Notes: generated by a model from the sequence alone, not told the origin. A DNA stretch of 55,911 nucleotides from Bacillus sp. RO2 (GCF_012911845.1 NZ_JAAXCU010000017.1:1-55911), one strand, 5' to 3'. Positions 17,225 through 25,945 are shown, counted from the stretch's first letter. Translations and numbers: made by a program.

Positions 17225-17768
17225 TTTATCGCCCCTTCTTGTCCCAGTCCTATATAAATATAGTGGTCAAGAAGAGAGATTATGCCATAAAAGTTGGGTG
17301 AAATCTTGGCCATGGGGTTTTCCAAAACGTAAGGTAGGCATTTTAACGATTTTTAAAAATGTGAGCATTTTTGTTTCCATTCTTCCTTTTTTTATCATAA
17401 AATAAAAGTACAAGTATCACTCTTGATAGTACAATGTTCTTTTTATATGCTGCGGTCATGGTCTAGCTTTAAGGCTAGGTACTTGAGGTCACTACTCATC
17501 TCTTAACGGGGATGTACCACAATCTATGTTTTGCTTAAATGGACCGGAACCAACCGCATTTGCTAATCTTTGCATAGATTTTAGGTTTACTCGCTATGCT
17601 AAATGGATAAATTGAAACAATAAGGTATAAGAAATTTGTGGAGGGTCCCTTCCAAGGAAAGACGGAGGAAAATGAGAAGCGGACAATAAGAGACTGGCAT
17701 TTCTCACAGAGAATTGTTTGCAAGAGAGCACGCTTATCATTTACCGAATCAGAAGGGAGTTGTTAAGA
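17225..17768. other. Divergent intergenic region yjbE / mecA
   Basis: 543 bp with no gene. It holds the yjbE RBS, the mecA RBS (AGAAGGGAG) and a small hairpin CTAGC-tttaag-GCTAG near 17463-17478. A GTATAAG -10-like site follows TTGAAACAATAAG around 17614-17630. I recognise no known RNA family. Confidence 0.35.
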
Positions 17769-18461
17769 ATGGAAATCGAACGTATTAATGATCATACGGT
17801 AAAGTTTTACATTTCATATGGTGATATAGAGGAACGTGGATTTGACCGCGAAGAAATCTGGTATAACCGCGAGCGTAGTGAAGAATTATTCTGGGAAATG
17901 ATGGATGAAGCTCATGATGAGGAAGATTTCATGGTGGAAGGACCGCTGTGGATACAAGTTCAGGCCCTTGATAAAGGATTGGAAGTCATCGTTACCCGTG
18001 CTCAGTTATCTAAAGATGGAAAGAACTTCGAGGTTCCTGTGTCAGAGGACAAGCGAATTGACATCCCAGTTGATGAACGCATAGAAGCGTTGCTTGACCA
18101 GCACTTTAATTCATCAACGAAAACAGATGAAGCAAAAGACGACAAGCTGGAAGAGGAAAAAGACCTTCTGCAATTTATGGTCCGGTTCAGAGATCTTGAG
18201 TATATTATTTCAGCCAGTCACCGATTGCAGCACTTAGAAAACTTAAGCAACCATCTGTACTTCTACGAAAAAAGCTACTACTTATATGTTGATTTTTCAA
18301 GTGAGCATTATACAGATGAAGAAATCGACAATGTACTAAGTGTGTTACTAGAATACGGGGAAGAATCAGCCATCTCCATTCACCGTCTTCAAGAATATGG
18401 TTCGGAAGTTGCCAAGGACGATGCAATGAAGGAAATGACGAAACATTTTCCTCTAAAATAA
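17769..18461 (+). CDS. mecA: ClpC adaptor protein MecA
   Basis: 230 residues from ATG 17769 (MEIERIND), the conserved MecA N-terminus; an upstream extension of 17 codons is rejected. The N-terminal substrate-binding domain (1-80, WYNRERSEELFWEMMDEAHDEEDF), acidic linker (about 110-140) and C-terminal ClpC-binding domain (about 145-230, FRDLEYIISASHRL) are all present. MecA targets ComK and other proteins to ClpCP. Own terminator follows. Confidence 0.96.
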   Translation: MEIERINDHTVKFYISYGDIEERGFDREEIWYNRERSEELFWEMMDEAHDEEDFMVEGPLWIQVQALDKGLEVIVTRAQLSKDGKNFEVPVSEDKRIDIPVDERIEALLDQHFNSSTKTDEAKDDKLEEEKDLLQFMVRFRDLEYIISASHRLQHLENLSNHLYFYEKSYYLYVDFSSEHYTDEEIDNVLSVLLEYGEESAISIHRLQEYGSEVAKDDAMKEMTKHFPLK

Positions 18462-18466
18462 TGGAA

Positions 18467-18499
18467 GGCCGATTTCACAAGTTGAAATCGGTTTTTTCA
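18467..18499 (+). terminator. mecA terminator
   Basis: CCGATTTCA / TGAAATCGG stem with five-base loop and TTTTTT. Confidence 0.92.
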
Positions 18500-18559
18500 G
18501 ATTTAAATGACGATTAATAACAGATAGATTTGGCGTGTGCGCTCTAGGATAGAGGAGAA

Positions 18560-20086
18560 GTGAGTCAGTTGAAAAATACCATTCGTGTTATCGTATTTAT
18601 ATTAGTAATCGGTGCCGTTTTATTTGCAACCCAAGGCCTGTGGGAAGGATGGTTATTAGGATCCATTTCCATATTTTTTACTATTTCTGTCGTCTTTATT
18701 GCTTTTTTAATCTCCCTAGAAAATAGACATCCGACTAGAACGCTAACTTGGCTGGTTGTCTTAGGGAGTTTTCCGGTACTCGGATTTTTCTTTTATTTGA
18801 TCTTTGGGCGTAATGTCAGAAAGAGAAGGCTCTTTCAAAGGAAAGCCCTTCTGGACAAGGAGGTACTGGAGGAAGTCGAAGGAACCAGAGAATATACCGA
18901 ACATGATATGCGACTCCTGGATGAGAGTAAGAAAGGGATTTTTCAACTATCACAAAATATTGGAAGGAGTCCCATCTCCTTCGATACAGAAACAGTAGTT
19001 TTGACTAACGGAAATCAGACCTTCACTAGGATTTTAGAAGAAATAAGCAAAGCTAAACACCATATCCATTTTGAATATTACATTGTTAGAGATGATGAAA
19101 TTGGTACGCAAATTAAAAATCTATTAATTGAAAAGGCAAAGAGCGGGGTACAGGTACGATTTCTGTTTGATGCAGTCGGAAGCTTTCAACTAGGCGGTAA
19201 ATACATAAAAGAGCTCCGTGCCGCAGGAGTTGAAATTGTATCGTTCTCACCTGTAAGGGTACCTGTATTTAATAATAAAATTAATTTCCGTAACCATCGG
19301 AAAATCATTGTCGTGGATGGGGATGTAGGTTTTGTTGGTGGCCTGAATATTGGGGATGAGTATCTCGGTCGTGATGAATATTTTGGTTTCTGGAGGGATA
19401 CTCATCTTTATGTAAGAGGAGAAGCTGTTAGGACGCTTCAGTTAATATTTCTCCAGGACTGGTATTACGCAACAGACGAATCTCTGCTTACCCCGAGCTA
19501 TCTGACTCCGGCCTTGGCAAACGGAGAAGGGAAGAAATATGGTGGAGTTCAAATGATTGCAGGAGGTCCCGATCAAGAGTGGGAAGTGATCAAAAGTTTA
19601 TACTTCTCCATGATCACCTCCGCTCGCAGCTCCATTTGGATTGCCTCTCCATACTTTGTTCCTGATGACGATATTTTCACTGCGCTGAAGGTTGCAGCAC
19701 TAAGCGGTTTGGATGTCCGGTTATTGGTGCCCAAAAGGCCAGATAAGCGCATAGTTTACTATGCTTCAAGATCCTATTTTCCAGAAATGATGGAAGCAGG
19801 GGTGAAGATTTTTCAATATGAAAAAGGCTTTCTGCATAGTAAGGTGGTGGTGGTCGATGAACAGGTTGCATCGATTGGAACAGCGAATATGGACATGCGA
19901 AGCTTCCATCTCAATTTTGAAGTAAATGCTTTTTTATATAATACCGATAGTGTGAAGACACTTGTTGAAGATTACGAGCAAGATTTACATGATGCGAAAC
20001 CGATAGCAAAAGAGGTTTTTGCCACCCGTCCTTTTTATCAAAAGGTGTTTGAATCGTTGGCAAGACTGGCCTCACCACTTCTATAA
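18560..20086 (+). CDS. cls: Cardiolipin synthase
   Basis: 508 residues. Two N-terminal membrane helices (about 8-30, 35-58), then two phospholipase-D HKD motifs: NHRKIIVVDGD (His near 246) and HSKVVVVDE (His near 426). Bacterial Cls condenses two phosphatidylglycerols to cardiolipin plus glycerol at the membrane. Start uncertain: GTG 18560 lies only two bases after AGGAG, while TTG 18569 (MKNTIRV) has better spacing and is an equally plausible start. Located between mecA and coiA; own terminator. Confidence 0.93.
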   Translation: MSQLKNTIRVIVFILVIGAVLFATQGLWEGWLLGSISIFFTISVVFIAFLISLENRHPTRTLTWLVVLGSFPVLGFFFYLIFGRNVRKRRLFQRKALLDKEVLEEVEGTREYTEHDMRLLDESKKGIFQLSQNIGRSPISFDTETVVLTNGNQTFTRILEEISKAKHHIHFEYYIVRDDEIGTQIKNLLIEKAKSGVQVRFLFDAVGSFQLGGKYIKELRAAGVEIVSFSPVRVPVFNNKINFRNHRKIIVVDGDVGFVGGLNIGDEYLGRDEYFGFWRDTHLYVRGEAVRTLQLIFLQDWYYATDESLLTPSYLTPALANGEGKKYGGVQMIAGGPDQEWEVIKSLYFSMITSARSSIWIASPYFVPDDDIFTALKVAALSGLDVRLLVPKRPDKRIVYYASRSYFPEMMEAGVKIFQYEKGFLHSKVVVVDEQVASIGTANMDMRSFHLNFEVNAFLYNTDSVKTLVEDYEQDLHDAKPIAKEVFATRPFYQKVFESLARLASPLL

Positions 20087-20116
20087 AGCCGGAAAAATTT
20101 TTCCGGCTTTTTTTGT
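20085..20116 (+). terminator. cls terminator
   Basis: AAGCCGGAAA / TTTCCGGCTT stem followed by TTTTT. Confidence 0.92.
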
Positions 20117-20137
20117 ATGAATTACAAAACAGGTTAT

Positions 20138-20396
20138 TTTCCGTTCCAGGGGCTTCGCTTGCCTGCGGGCGTCTGCGCGCCTTCCACTTCAATCAACTTG
20201 ATAACTTCATTCATTTAAGGTTAATGAAAGGCTGTCTAATCGAGTTATCTGTCTTTACTTAAATTCTAGCTGTGGATTGGAGCAAATGGCGGAGACTCCT
20301 GAGGGAGATAGCGCTAGGTGGAGACCCCGCAGGCGTTGCCGAGGAGGCTCCAGCAGCGCCCCTAGGAAAGCGAAGCCATTTGCGGAAAGGAACAGC
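20138..20396 (+). repeat. Dispersed repeat copy 5 (20269-20396) and fragment (20138-20182)
   Basis: Short-form copy from GCTGTGGATTGG to GGAAAGGAACAGC, sharing the AGCGCTAGGTGGAGACC variant with copies 1 and 4 but lacking their 58-bp insertion. The terminal stem is imperfect. A preceding inverted fragment (CAGGGGCTTCGCTTGCC) lies just after the cls terminator. The element fills the cls-coiA gap. Confidence 0.85.
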
Positions 20397-20503
20397 CGCG
20401 ATTAAACAATCAAATAAAGTTTTTTGTTATTTTTTGAAGGGAATTGTCTTTATGAGTCGAATGGTATAGTGGTGTAAAAATATCTACCGAAAGGTGTGTT
20501 GGA

Positions 20504-21682
20504 ATGTTTGTTGCAAAAAGAAAGGACGGATCTTTCTTTTCTTTATTAGATTGGAAGAACCGAGAAGATGTTGAGCGCCTTACAAAAGGGGAGTTGTTTT
20601 TCTGTCCAGCTTGTCATCGAACTCTTCAACTAAAACTTGGTCAGGTAAGAAAAGTACATTTTGCCCACATGAATGACTCCTGCAACGCCTCCTCAGAATC
20701 AGAAACTCTTTACCATCTTGAAGGTAAGGCCAAGCTATACGAAAGTCTTCTCCACTCCCATAATACACCAACACTTGAACATTATATCCCGAGCACCAAT
20801 CAAAGAGCAGATGTTTACTTGGAAACAGAAAATCGAAAGTATGCATTCGAGTTTCAATGCTCTACTATTTCTAAATCAGAGTTCAATCTGAGGACCAAGC
20901 TTTATGAAAGCTCTCACATCAAGCCAGTATGGATACTTGGAAAAGAAAAACTAGGAAACATACAACCACAAATGAAGTTTTCACCTTTTCAATGGCAATT
21001 TCTTCAGAGGCACAACACGCACAGTCCTCCGTATATCCTAGCATTTTGCCCCAATTCTACACTCTATTATTATCTCTATCCTTCCTTTTCCTTTAATACT
21101 TCTACCACCTATATTTCGTCCGTGACAAGCAAGAATTGGAGCGAGTTTCCTATCATGCAGAATATTCAAGGTCCATCATGGAAAGAACATTTTCTCCATT
21201 ATAAAAAGAAATGGAGGTATGTCTATTCCCTATATAAACCCCATAATCACTTAAGAAAATATTGCTATGCTAAAATGAACATCCCTCTTTCGTTGTTTCC
21301 TGCTGAAATCGGTCTCCCTGTTCCTTCTTTTTACAGATTGCATACTCCTGTCATTGAATGGCAGGCATGGCTCTACTTTGATTCTATTTTCCATACTCCA
21401 TTACATTCTATTTTGCATGTCCCTACAGTATTGCAAAATTTTAAGCGCCGCATTAAAGGTTCTCAAATTACTGTACGAGAATTTCCTCTAGTTAAGGTCG
21501 GGTCCTATGAGGATGCGGTAGTGGAATACTTGGACACTCTTGTCACAATTGGGGCTTTAAAGCGGGAAACCCCTGTTATTTATCGGAAAATCAAAAAGGA
21601 GCTGTCTTTTACCTCCATGGAAGATGTGTGTAAACAAGATCGTATCGTAATGGAATACTTATTGCATCTTAAACAATCTTAA
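20504..21682 (+). CDS. coiA: Competence protein CoiA
   Basis: 392 residues, normal for CoiA. N-terminal zinc-ribbon-like part with C34PAC37 and HFAH (52-55). A nuclease-like (restriction-endonuclease fold) domain follows, with QRADVYLE, then EFQCS and a long variable C-terminal region. CoiA promotes recombination of internalised DNA during transformation. Upstream there is one imperfect A-rich/T-rich half like a ComK box, not a full K-box pair. Followed by pepF as in B. subtilis. Confidence 0.93.
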   Translation: MFVAKRKDGSFFSLLDWKNREDVERLTKGELFFCPACHRTLQLKLGQVRKVHFAHMNDSCNASSESETLYHLEGKAKLYESLLHSHNTPTLEHYIPSTNQRADVYLETENRKYAFEFQCSTISKSEFNLRTKLYESSHIKPVWILGKEKLGNIQPQMKFSPFQWQFLQRHNTHSPPYILAFCPNSTLYYYLYPSFSFNTSTTYISSVTSKNWSEFPIMQNIQGPSWKEHFLHYKKKWRYVYSLYKPHNHLRKYCYAKMNIPLSLFPAEIGLPVPSFYRLHTPVIEWQAWLYFDSIFHTPLHSILHVPTVLQNFKRRIKGSQITVREFPLVKVGSYEDAVVEYLDTLVTIGALKRETPVIYRKIKKELSFTSMEDVCKQDRIVMEYLLHLKQS

Positions 21683-21763
21683 GATTAATAAAACAAAAAA
21701 GGGAATAATAAGGACGTGTCGAATAGTTAAAAGGATGCATTTTTTATTTTTAAAGGGGGTTTA

Positions 21764-23581
21764 ATGATGGCGGAACAAACTGCTGTTAAGAAATTACAAG
21801 AACGTAAAGACATCTCTGTGGAGGATACATGGAGATTAGAGGATATTTTCCCAAGTGATGAGGCATGGGAAAAAGAGTTTCAAGAAGTAAAGGGAATGAT
21901 CGGCAAAATTAAGGATTATGAGGGGAAGCTGTCCCAATCTGCTGATGCATTGTTTGAAGCATTACAGTACCAAGATTCTATCTCCAGTCGTTTAGGCAAG
22001 CTTTATACATATGCACATATGCGTTACGATCAAGATACTACCAACTCCTTCTACCAAGGGTTGAATGACCGTGCAACAAATCTTTATACACAAGTGGCGA
22101 GCGCGCTTTCCTTTGTGGTCCCAGAAATCTTGACCATGAAAGAAGAAGACATCGCCAAGTTCCTTCAAGAGAATAAAGAACTTGCATTATATGAACACTC
22201 TTTAGACGAAATCAATCGCCAACGTCCGCATGTGTTGTCCGCAAAAGAGGAAGCGTTGTTGGCAGAAGCTTCTGAAGTGTTATCCGCATCCTCGAACACA
22301 TTCGGAATGTTGAACAATGCTGACATTACTTTCCCATCTGTAAAAGATGAAAACGGCGAAGAAATAGAAATCACGCACGGCCGTTACATTCGCTTCCTAG
22401 AAAGCGAAGATCAAGAAGTGAGAAAAAATGCATTTAAAGCAGTATATGAAACATACGGTAAATATCGCAACACATTTTCCAGTACATTAGGTGGAGCGGT
22501 GAAAAAGGACAACTTCCAAGCGAAGGTCCGCAACTATGATTCTGCCCGTCAATCTGCTTTAAGCAATAACAATATCCCAGAGACAGTGTATGATAATCTG
22601 GTCAACACAATCAATAAGAACTTGCACCTATTGCACCGTTATGTAGATCTTCGTAAAAAAGTTCTTGGTGTCGAAGAGTTGCATATGTATGATCTTTATA
22701 CTCCTCTAATCAAAGAGGCTAACATGGAGGTTTCATACGAGGAAGCGAAGGACTATTTACTTAAAGGGCTTGCACCGTTAGGTCAGGAGTATCTGGATAT
22801 TGTAAAAGAAGGATTCGACAACAGATGGGTAGATGTTCAAGAGAACAAAGGCAAGCGTTCTGGTGCCTATTCTTCCGGGACATATGGCACTAACCCTTAC
22901 ATCTTAATGAACTGGCAGGACAATGTGAATAACCTGTTCACGCTTGCACATGAGTTCGGTCATTCCGTACACAGTTACTATACGAGAAAAACTCAGCCAT
23001 ATCCGTACGGTAATTACTCCATTTTCGTGGCAGAAGTAGCATCTACATGCAACGAAGCACTTTTAAATGACTATCTCTTAAAAACAGTGGATGATGACAA
23101 AAAACGTCTATACTTGTTGAACCACTATTTAGAAGGTTTCCGTGGTACAGTGTTCCGTCAAACAATGTTTGCTGAATTTGAGCACAAGATTCATGAACTT
23201 GCACAAAATGGGGAAGCATTGACAGCAGACCTGTTAACAGAAACTTACTATGAATTAAACAAGAAATACTTTGGCGAGAACATCACGATTGATGAAGAAA
23301 TCGGCTTAGAGTGGGCGAGAATCCCTCACTTCTATTACAACTACTATGTATACCAATATGCAACAGGTTATAGTGCAGCAACAGCACTAAGCAAGCAGAT
23401 CCTAGAAGAAGGACAGCCTGCTGTGGACCGTTACCTTGAATTTTTGAAAGCTGGAAGCTCGGATTATCCAATCGAAGTGTTGAAAAAGGCTGGGGTGGAT
23501 ATGACTCAATCCAATCCAATTGAAGAAGCTTGCAAGGTATTTGAAGAGAAGTTAAAAGAGATGGAAGAATTACTTTCTTAA
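21764..23581 (+). CDS. pepF: Oligoendopeptidase F
   Basis: 605 residues. M3-family zinc metallopeptidase: HEFGHSVHS supplies the HExxH zinc ligands (His near 396), with the downstream Glu ligand region FVAEVASTCNE. It cleaves short oligopeptides (about 7-17 residues) in the cytosol, complementing Opp uptake encoded in the same window. Two adjacent ATGs (21764, 21767), RBS AAAGGGGG. Order coiA-pepF is conserved with B. subtilis coiA-yjbG. Confidence 0.96.
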   Translation: MMAEQTAVKKLQERKDISVEDTWRLEDIFPSDEAWEKEFQEVKGMIGKIKDYEGKLSQSADALFEALQYQDSISSRLGKLYTYAHMRYDQDTTNSFYQGLNDRATNLYTQVASALSFVVPEILTMKEEDIAKFLQENKELALYEHSLDEINRQRPHVLSAKEEALLAEASEVLSASSNTFGMLNNADITFPSVKDENGEEIEITHGRYIRFLESEDQEVRKNAFKAVYETYGKYRNTFSSTLGGAVKKDNFQAKVRNYDSARQSALSNNNIPETVYDNLVNTINKNLHLLHRYVDLRKKVLGVEELHMYDLYTPLIKEANMEVSYEEAKDYLLKGLAPLGQEYLDIVKEGFDNRWVDVQENKGKRSGAYSSGTYGTNPYILMNWQDNVNNLFTLAHEFGHSVHSYYTRKTQPYPYGNYSIFVAEVASTCNEALLNDYLLKTVDDDKKRLYLLNHYLEGFRGTVFRQTMFAEFEHKIHELAQNGEALTADLLTETYYELNKKYFGENITIDEEIGLEWARIPHFYYNYYVYQYATGYSAATALSKQILEEGQPAVDRYLEFLKAGSSDYPIEVLKKAGVDMTQSNPIEEACKVFEEKLKEMEELLS

Positions 23582-23591
23582 TAATGCAAAT

Positions 23592-23622
23592 GAGGACCAC
23601 CTTGTCATGAGGTGGTTTTTCT
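23592..23622 (+). terminator. pepF terminator
   Basis: ACCACCT / AGGTGGT stem followed by TTTTTC. Confidence 0.85.
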
Positions 23623-23638
23623 TTGTGGGGATATGGAG

Positions 23639-23815
23639 TTATTTGAATCCTTTAAACCGGCGCTGATTGTTTAATAGCGCGATTAATAGGAATAAAGAAA
23701 AGAATAATAAAGGAGAGGTCAAATAGATTGGGTAAAGCTTCATAAGTCCAAGAATATTAATGAAAAGGCTAAACAGAATAAATACGATGCAGATGATAAA
23801 CGGTATTTTTGACAT
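23639..23815 (-). CDS. yizD: Small membrane protein (YizD position)
   Basis: 58 residues from ATG 23815 (MSKIPF), chosen for AAGGAG eight bases upstream. Two hydrophobic helices (about 4-25, 30-50) and a basic tail NNQRRFKGFK. In B. subtilis yizD occupies this place next to roxS, so the name is positional inference; function unknown. Confidence 0.65.
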   Translation of the reverse strand: MSKIPFIICIVFILFSLFINILGLMKLYPIYLTSPLLFFSLFLLIALLNNQRRFKGFK

Positions 23816-23900
23816 AGATGCTGCTCCTTCCAATTATACTTGTACCTCTATTAGTTATATGTACGTAAAAGAAGGTAATTCCATTACAATAAAAATTCGA

Positions 23901-23986
23901 TTGTGACAAAGTTGTGAAATAGAGGTCTAACCTCTTGTCAAAAGTCTGAGGCATCTGATATATTATAACTGTGAAACGATTCACAA
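23901..23986 (+). promoter_or_regulatory. RoxS promoter with Rex operator and ResD-like half-sites
   Basis: -35 TTGTCA (23935-23940), 18-bp spacer, extended -10 TGaTATATT (23956-23964). Over the start site lies TGTGAA-ACGA-TTCACA (23970-23985), a perfect dyad matching the Rex operator TTGTGAA-N4-TTCACAA at 16 of its positions. Upstream, TTGTGAC (23901) and TTGTGAA (23912) are tandem, 11 bp apart, like ResD half-sites. In B. subtilis roxS is activated by ResD and repressed by Rex (established). Confidence 0.85.
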
Positions 23987-24090
23987 ACAAACATATACCC
24001 CTTTGTTTGACCGTGAAAAATTTCTCCCATCCCCTTTGTTGTCTTTTATGACAATAGATTAGCCCTGGTCCCGTTGACCAGGGCTTTTCC
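23971..24090 (+). ncRNA. roxS: RoxS (RsaE) trans-acting small RNA
   Basis: About 115 nt. It contains the RsaE/RoxS hallmark segments: CCCCTTTGTTTG, then GTGAAAAATTTCTCCCAT and a second CCCCTTTGTT, all C-rich single-stranded seeds that pair with ribosome binding sites. It ends in terminator AGCCCTGGTC / GACCAGGGCT (24061-24080) with a short T-run. Position between yizD and yjbH equals B. subtilis roxS. It represses central-metabolism and NAD(P)-generating enzymes during NO and redox stress (family knowledge). 5' end inferred from the promoter. Confidence 0.9.
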
Positions 24091-24186
24091 TATTTTATAA
24101 AAAAAAGAGGTGCTAAAGACATTAGAGCGCTCAGCAGTCCCCACGCAGAAGGGAATTTCAACGGCTGCGCAGCAGAAAAATGGAAT

Positions 24187-24290
24187 CGGGCGATTTTTAG
24201 AAAATACGGGCGATTTTTTGAATTTACGGGCGAAAATGTACCGCTATCGGGCGATAATTTGAGTTTACGGGCGATTTTCAAAGGTTTACG
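24187..24290 (+). repeat. 20-21-bp-period CGGGCGA array, left part
   Basis: CGGGCGA-type heptamers start at 24187, 24207, 24227, 24248 and 24268, and a sixth at 24289 is cut by the IS. Spacers are A/T-rich (TTTTTAGAAAATA and similar). The array resumes after the IS at 25770. The 24100-24186 stretch before it is moderately GC-rich and without a gene. Confidence 0.88.
24282..24290 (+). repeat. IS target-site duplication, left
   Basis: AGGTTTACG immediately before the left inverted repeat; identical to 25770-25778. Confidence 0.92.
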
Positions 24291-24419
24291 CACTAGTCTT
24301 GCAATCAAAAGGTTAAAAATGGTAATTTGCATAAACTAGCTTTCATTAGCTTGTTTTTTTCAAAAATACAGGCATGCCAAAAAAGACATGACGGTCGCAT
24401 TTTTTTAAAATTTTCCTTC

Positions 24420-25631
24420 TTAATTTACGTGGATAATTTGCACAGTCTTCATTTTTTTAGGATATTTCCTTGGTCTGCCTGGCTTTCCTTTTTTCCTTCT
24501 TCCTTTTGATGGTCTGGTAGGTTTTCGATTCAGAGCCTGGATAAACTGGTCCCAGCTATCATGCCAATAGAACCGAAGAAGTTTAAGCACCTGCCATGTT
24601 GACCGCTTAGTACCTGTCTCGATTTTAATCAGTTCGCTTATGCCATAAGCAATCATTGCTAGCCATAGCTGATTCCAAACAGCTGCGGGCTTATGGTTAT
24701 AAAGCTTGACGAGTTTAAGATGCTGTTTCACCCACTTGAAAAAGAGCTCGATTTTCCATCGCATCCTATAAATTTCAGCCACTTGTTCAGCGGAAAGATC
24801 CCTTCGTGTGGTCAGGATTCGAAACTTATTGTCCTTTTCGTCCAGGAATTCCACCAGCCTGAGAGGAAATTTTCGGTCATTCTTGATATCGTTGATTTCA
24901 ACTTCCGCATCCCGAACGATTCGGCTGTTGGAAGGAACCGAGTGCTCCGTGAGGAGTTGGGTCCGTGAATTTCCTTTAACACGAACGACAAAATTGATCT
25001 TCCTCTCAATCCAATTATGGAAATGGCTGTAGTTGATATACCCGCGATCCATTACGTAAGTGGCATGTCTATCAACTACTAAATCAATGGATACTTCCTT
25101 GTCCGCAACACCTGTTGTGGAAAGTATGGCTTCTTCCGGATAATAAGTTTTTTCATCCAGAACAGCCAATTTCAAATGGATTTTAACGCCATTTTTGGTT
25201 TTGGAGGAATACGCCCATTCGCCTGCCTTTTCCGGTAGAGAGATTTCAGTCGAGTCAATAACCGAAAGCCTCCCGGCTTCCAGGGTGCTTACCTTTTGTG
25301 TGTAATGGCAATCAATCTGGGAGAATAATTTTATGGCTGTATCCTGCAGAAGTGAGGTTGGAAGTTTTTCAAGTTTCCGGTACAGAGTGGAGGAATGGAT
25401 TCCCTCAAGTTCTGTCAGTTCCTGCAGATTATCCTTAGCCTTAAGGTTTTCCTCCAAATCCCAAAGGGAACCCCTTTGGTGAAGGAAAGCTTCTACGAAT
25501 AAAAGGATAGCTTTACCTGATAACAATTTCTTGGCTCCATGGTCAAGGTAAGGATCTCGAAAATTTTCAAGTTTTAAAAGGCACAAACACTTTTCAACGA
25601 CGGTAGAATTGGGTAAATGATTAATGAGCAT
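24420..25631 (-). CDS. IS4-family transposase
   Basis: 403 residues, apparently intact. DDE signature: VIDSTEI (first Asp), VMDRGYI (second Asp) and YRMRWKIELFFKWVKQHL, the Y-x2-R-x3-E-x6-K motif of IS4 elements. C-terminal basic tail (RPSKGRRKKGKPGRPRKYPKK) probably binds DNA or nucleic acid. ATG 25631 with AGGAG eight bases upstream; the RBS is inside the hairpin 25638-25708. 9-bp target duplications suggest an IS4Sa/IS10-like group (inference). Confidence 0.93.
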   Translation of the reverse strand: MLINHLPNSTVVEKCLCLLKLENFRDPYLDHGAKKLLSGKAILLFVEAFLHQRGSLWDLEENLKAKDNLQELTELEGIHSSTLYRKLEKLPTSLLQDTAIKLFSQIDCHYTQKVSTLEAGRLSVIDSTEISLPEKAGEWAYSSKTKNGVKIHLKLAVLDEKTYYPEEAILSTTGVADKEVSIDLVVDRHATYVMDRGYINYSHFHNWIERKINFVVRVKGNSRTQLLTEHSVPSNSRIVRDAEVEINDIKNDRKFPLRLVEFLDEKDNKFRILTTRRDLSAEQVAEIYRMRWKIELFFKWVKQHLKLVKLYNHKPAAVWNQLWLAMIAYGISELIKIETGTKRSTWQVLKLLRFYWHDSWDQFIQALNRKPTRPSKGRRKKGKPGRPRKYPKKMKTVQIIHVN

Positions 25632-25637
25632 TTTACC

Positions 25638-25708
25638 ATCTCCTAATTGTTGAAGTGTATTAAGGTGTTGCGACCGCCTTAATTGCCTTACTTCTTCAAT
25701 TAGGAGAT
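25638..25708 (-). promoter_or_regulatory. RBS-sequestering hairpin of the IS
   Basis: Plus-strand arms ATCTCCTAATTG (25638-25649) and CAATTAGGAGAT (25697-25708) pair perfectly, with an inner stem TTAAGG/CCTTAA. On the minus-strand transcript the 3' arm contains the transposase RBS AGGAG. Only transcripts starting outside the 5' arm would carry both arms and fold, blocking translation, as known for IS10/IS50 read-through protection. Confidence 0.75.
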
Positions 25709-25769
25709 TTTTTATTATTTAAACCTTTAAAGATCAGGAAAAATATACCACACATTTGCAAGGCTAGTG

Positions 25770-25803
25770 AGGTTTACGGGCGAAAATAAAAAAATACGGG
25801 CGA
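25770..25803 (+). repeat. CGGGCGA array, right part, with right target duplication
   Basis: Begins with duplication AGGTTTACG (25770-25778). CGGGCGA units at 25777 and 25797 (20 bp apart) continue the array interrupted at 24290. Confidence 0.85.
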
Positions 25804-25821
25804 TTCTCTAAATCTAACTCA

Positions 25822-25885
25822 TTGCATGAATCGGAACGGAAGACATGATAACTCCAGCGCGGATTCCCGTCCCCTCTTCATGCAA
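25822..25885. repeat. Inverted repeat of unknown role
   Basis: TTGCATGAA (25822-25830) and TTCATGCAA (25877-25885), perfect 9-bp arms around a 46-base GC-richer loop, between the array and the spxH terminator. Confidence 0.5.
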
Positions 25886-25905
25886 ACTAAGATCTCTAAA
25901 ATCAA

Positions 25906-25945
25906 AAAACAACTTCTTCGACCTTGGTAGCCAAAGAAGTTGTTC
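25906..25945 (-). terminator. yjbI-spxH terminator
   Basis: Minus strand AACAACTTCTT / AAGAAGTTGTT followed by TTTT; lies about 90 bp past the spxH stop. Confidence 0.88.

Larger units (their letters stand above)
24291..25769 (-). mobile_element. IS4-family insertion sequence, complete (1479 bp)
   Basis: Ends are inverted repeats CACTAGTCTTGCAA (24291-24304) and TTGCAAGGCTAGTG (25756-25769), one mismatch in 14. It is flanked by the 9-bp duplication AGGTTTACG. Removing the element plus one duplication restores a continuous CGGGCGA array, so the insertion is recent on that scale. It encodes one transposase on the minus strand. A hairpin covers the transposase RBS. Confidence 0.93.

Noticed and set aside
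17225-17768. yybP-ykoY manganese riboswitch upstream of yjbE
   Set aside because: Looked for because TerC genes often have one; the conserved motifs are not present.
20400-20503. ComK box pair before coiA
   Set aside because: Only one imperfect AAAT-N5-TTTT half is visible; the second half at proper spacing is missing.
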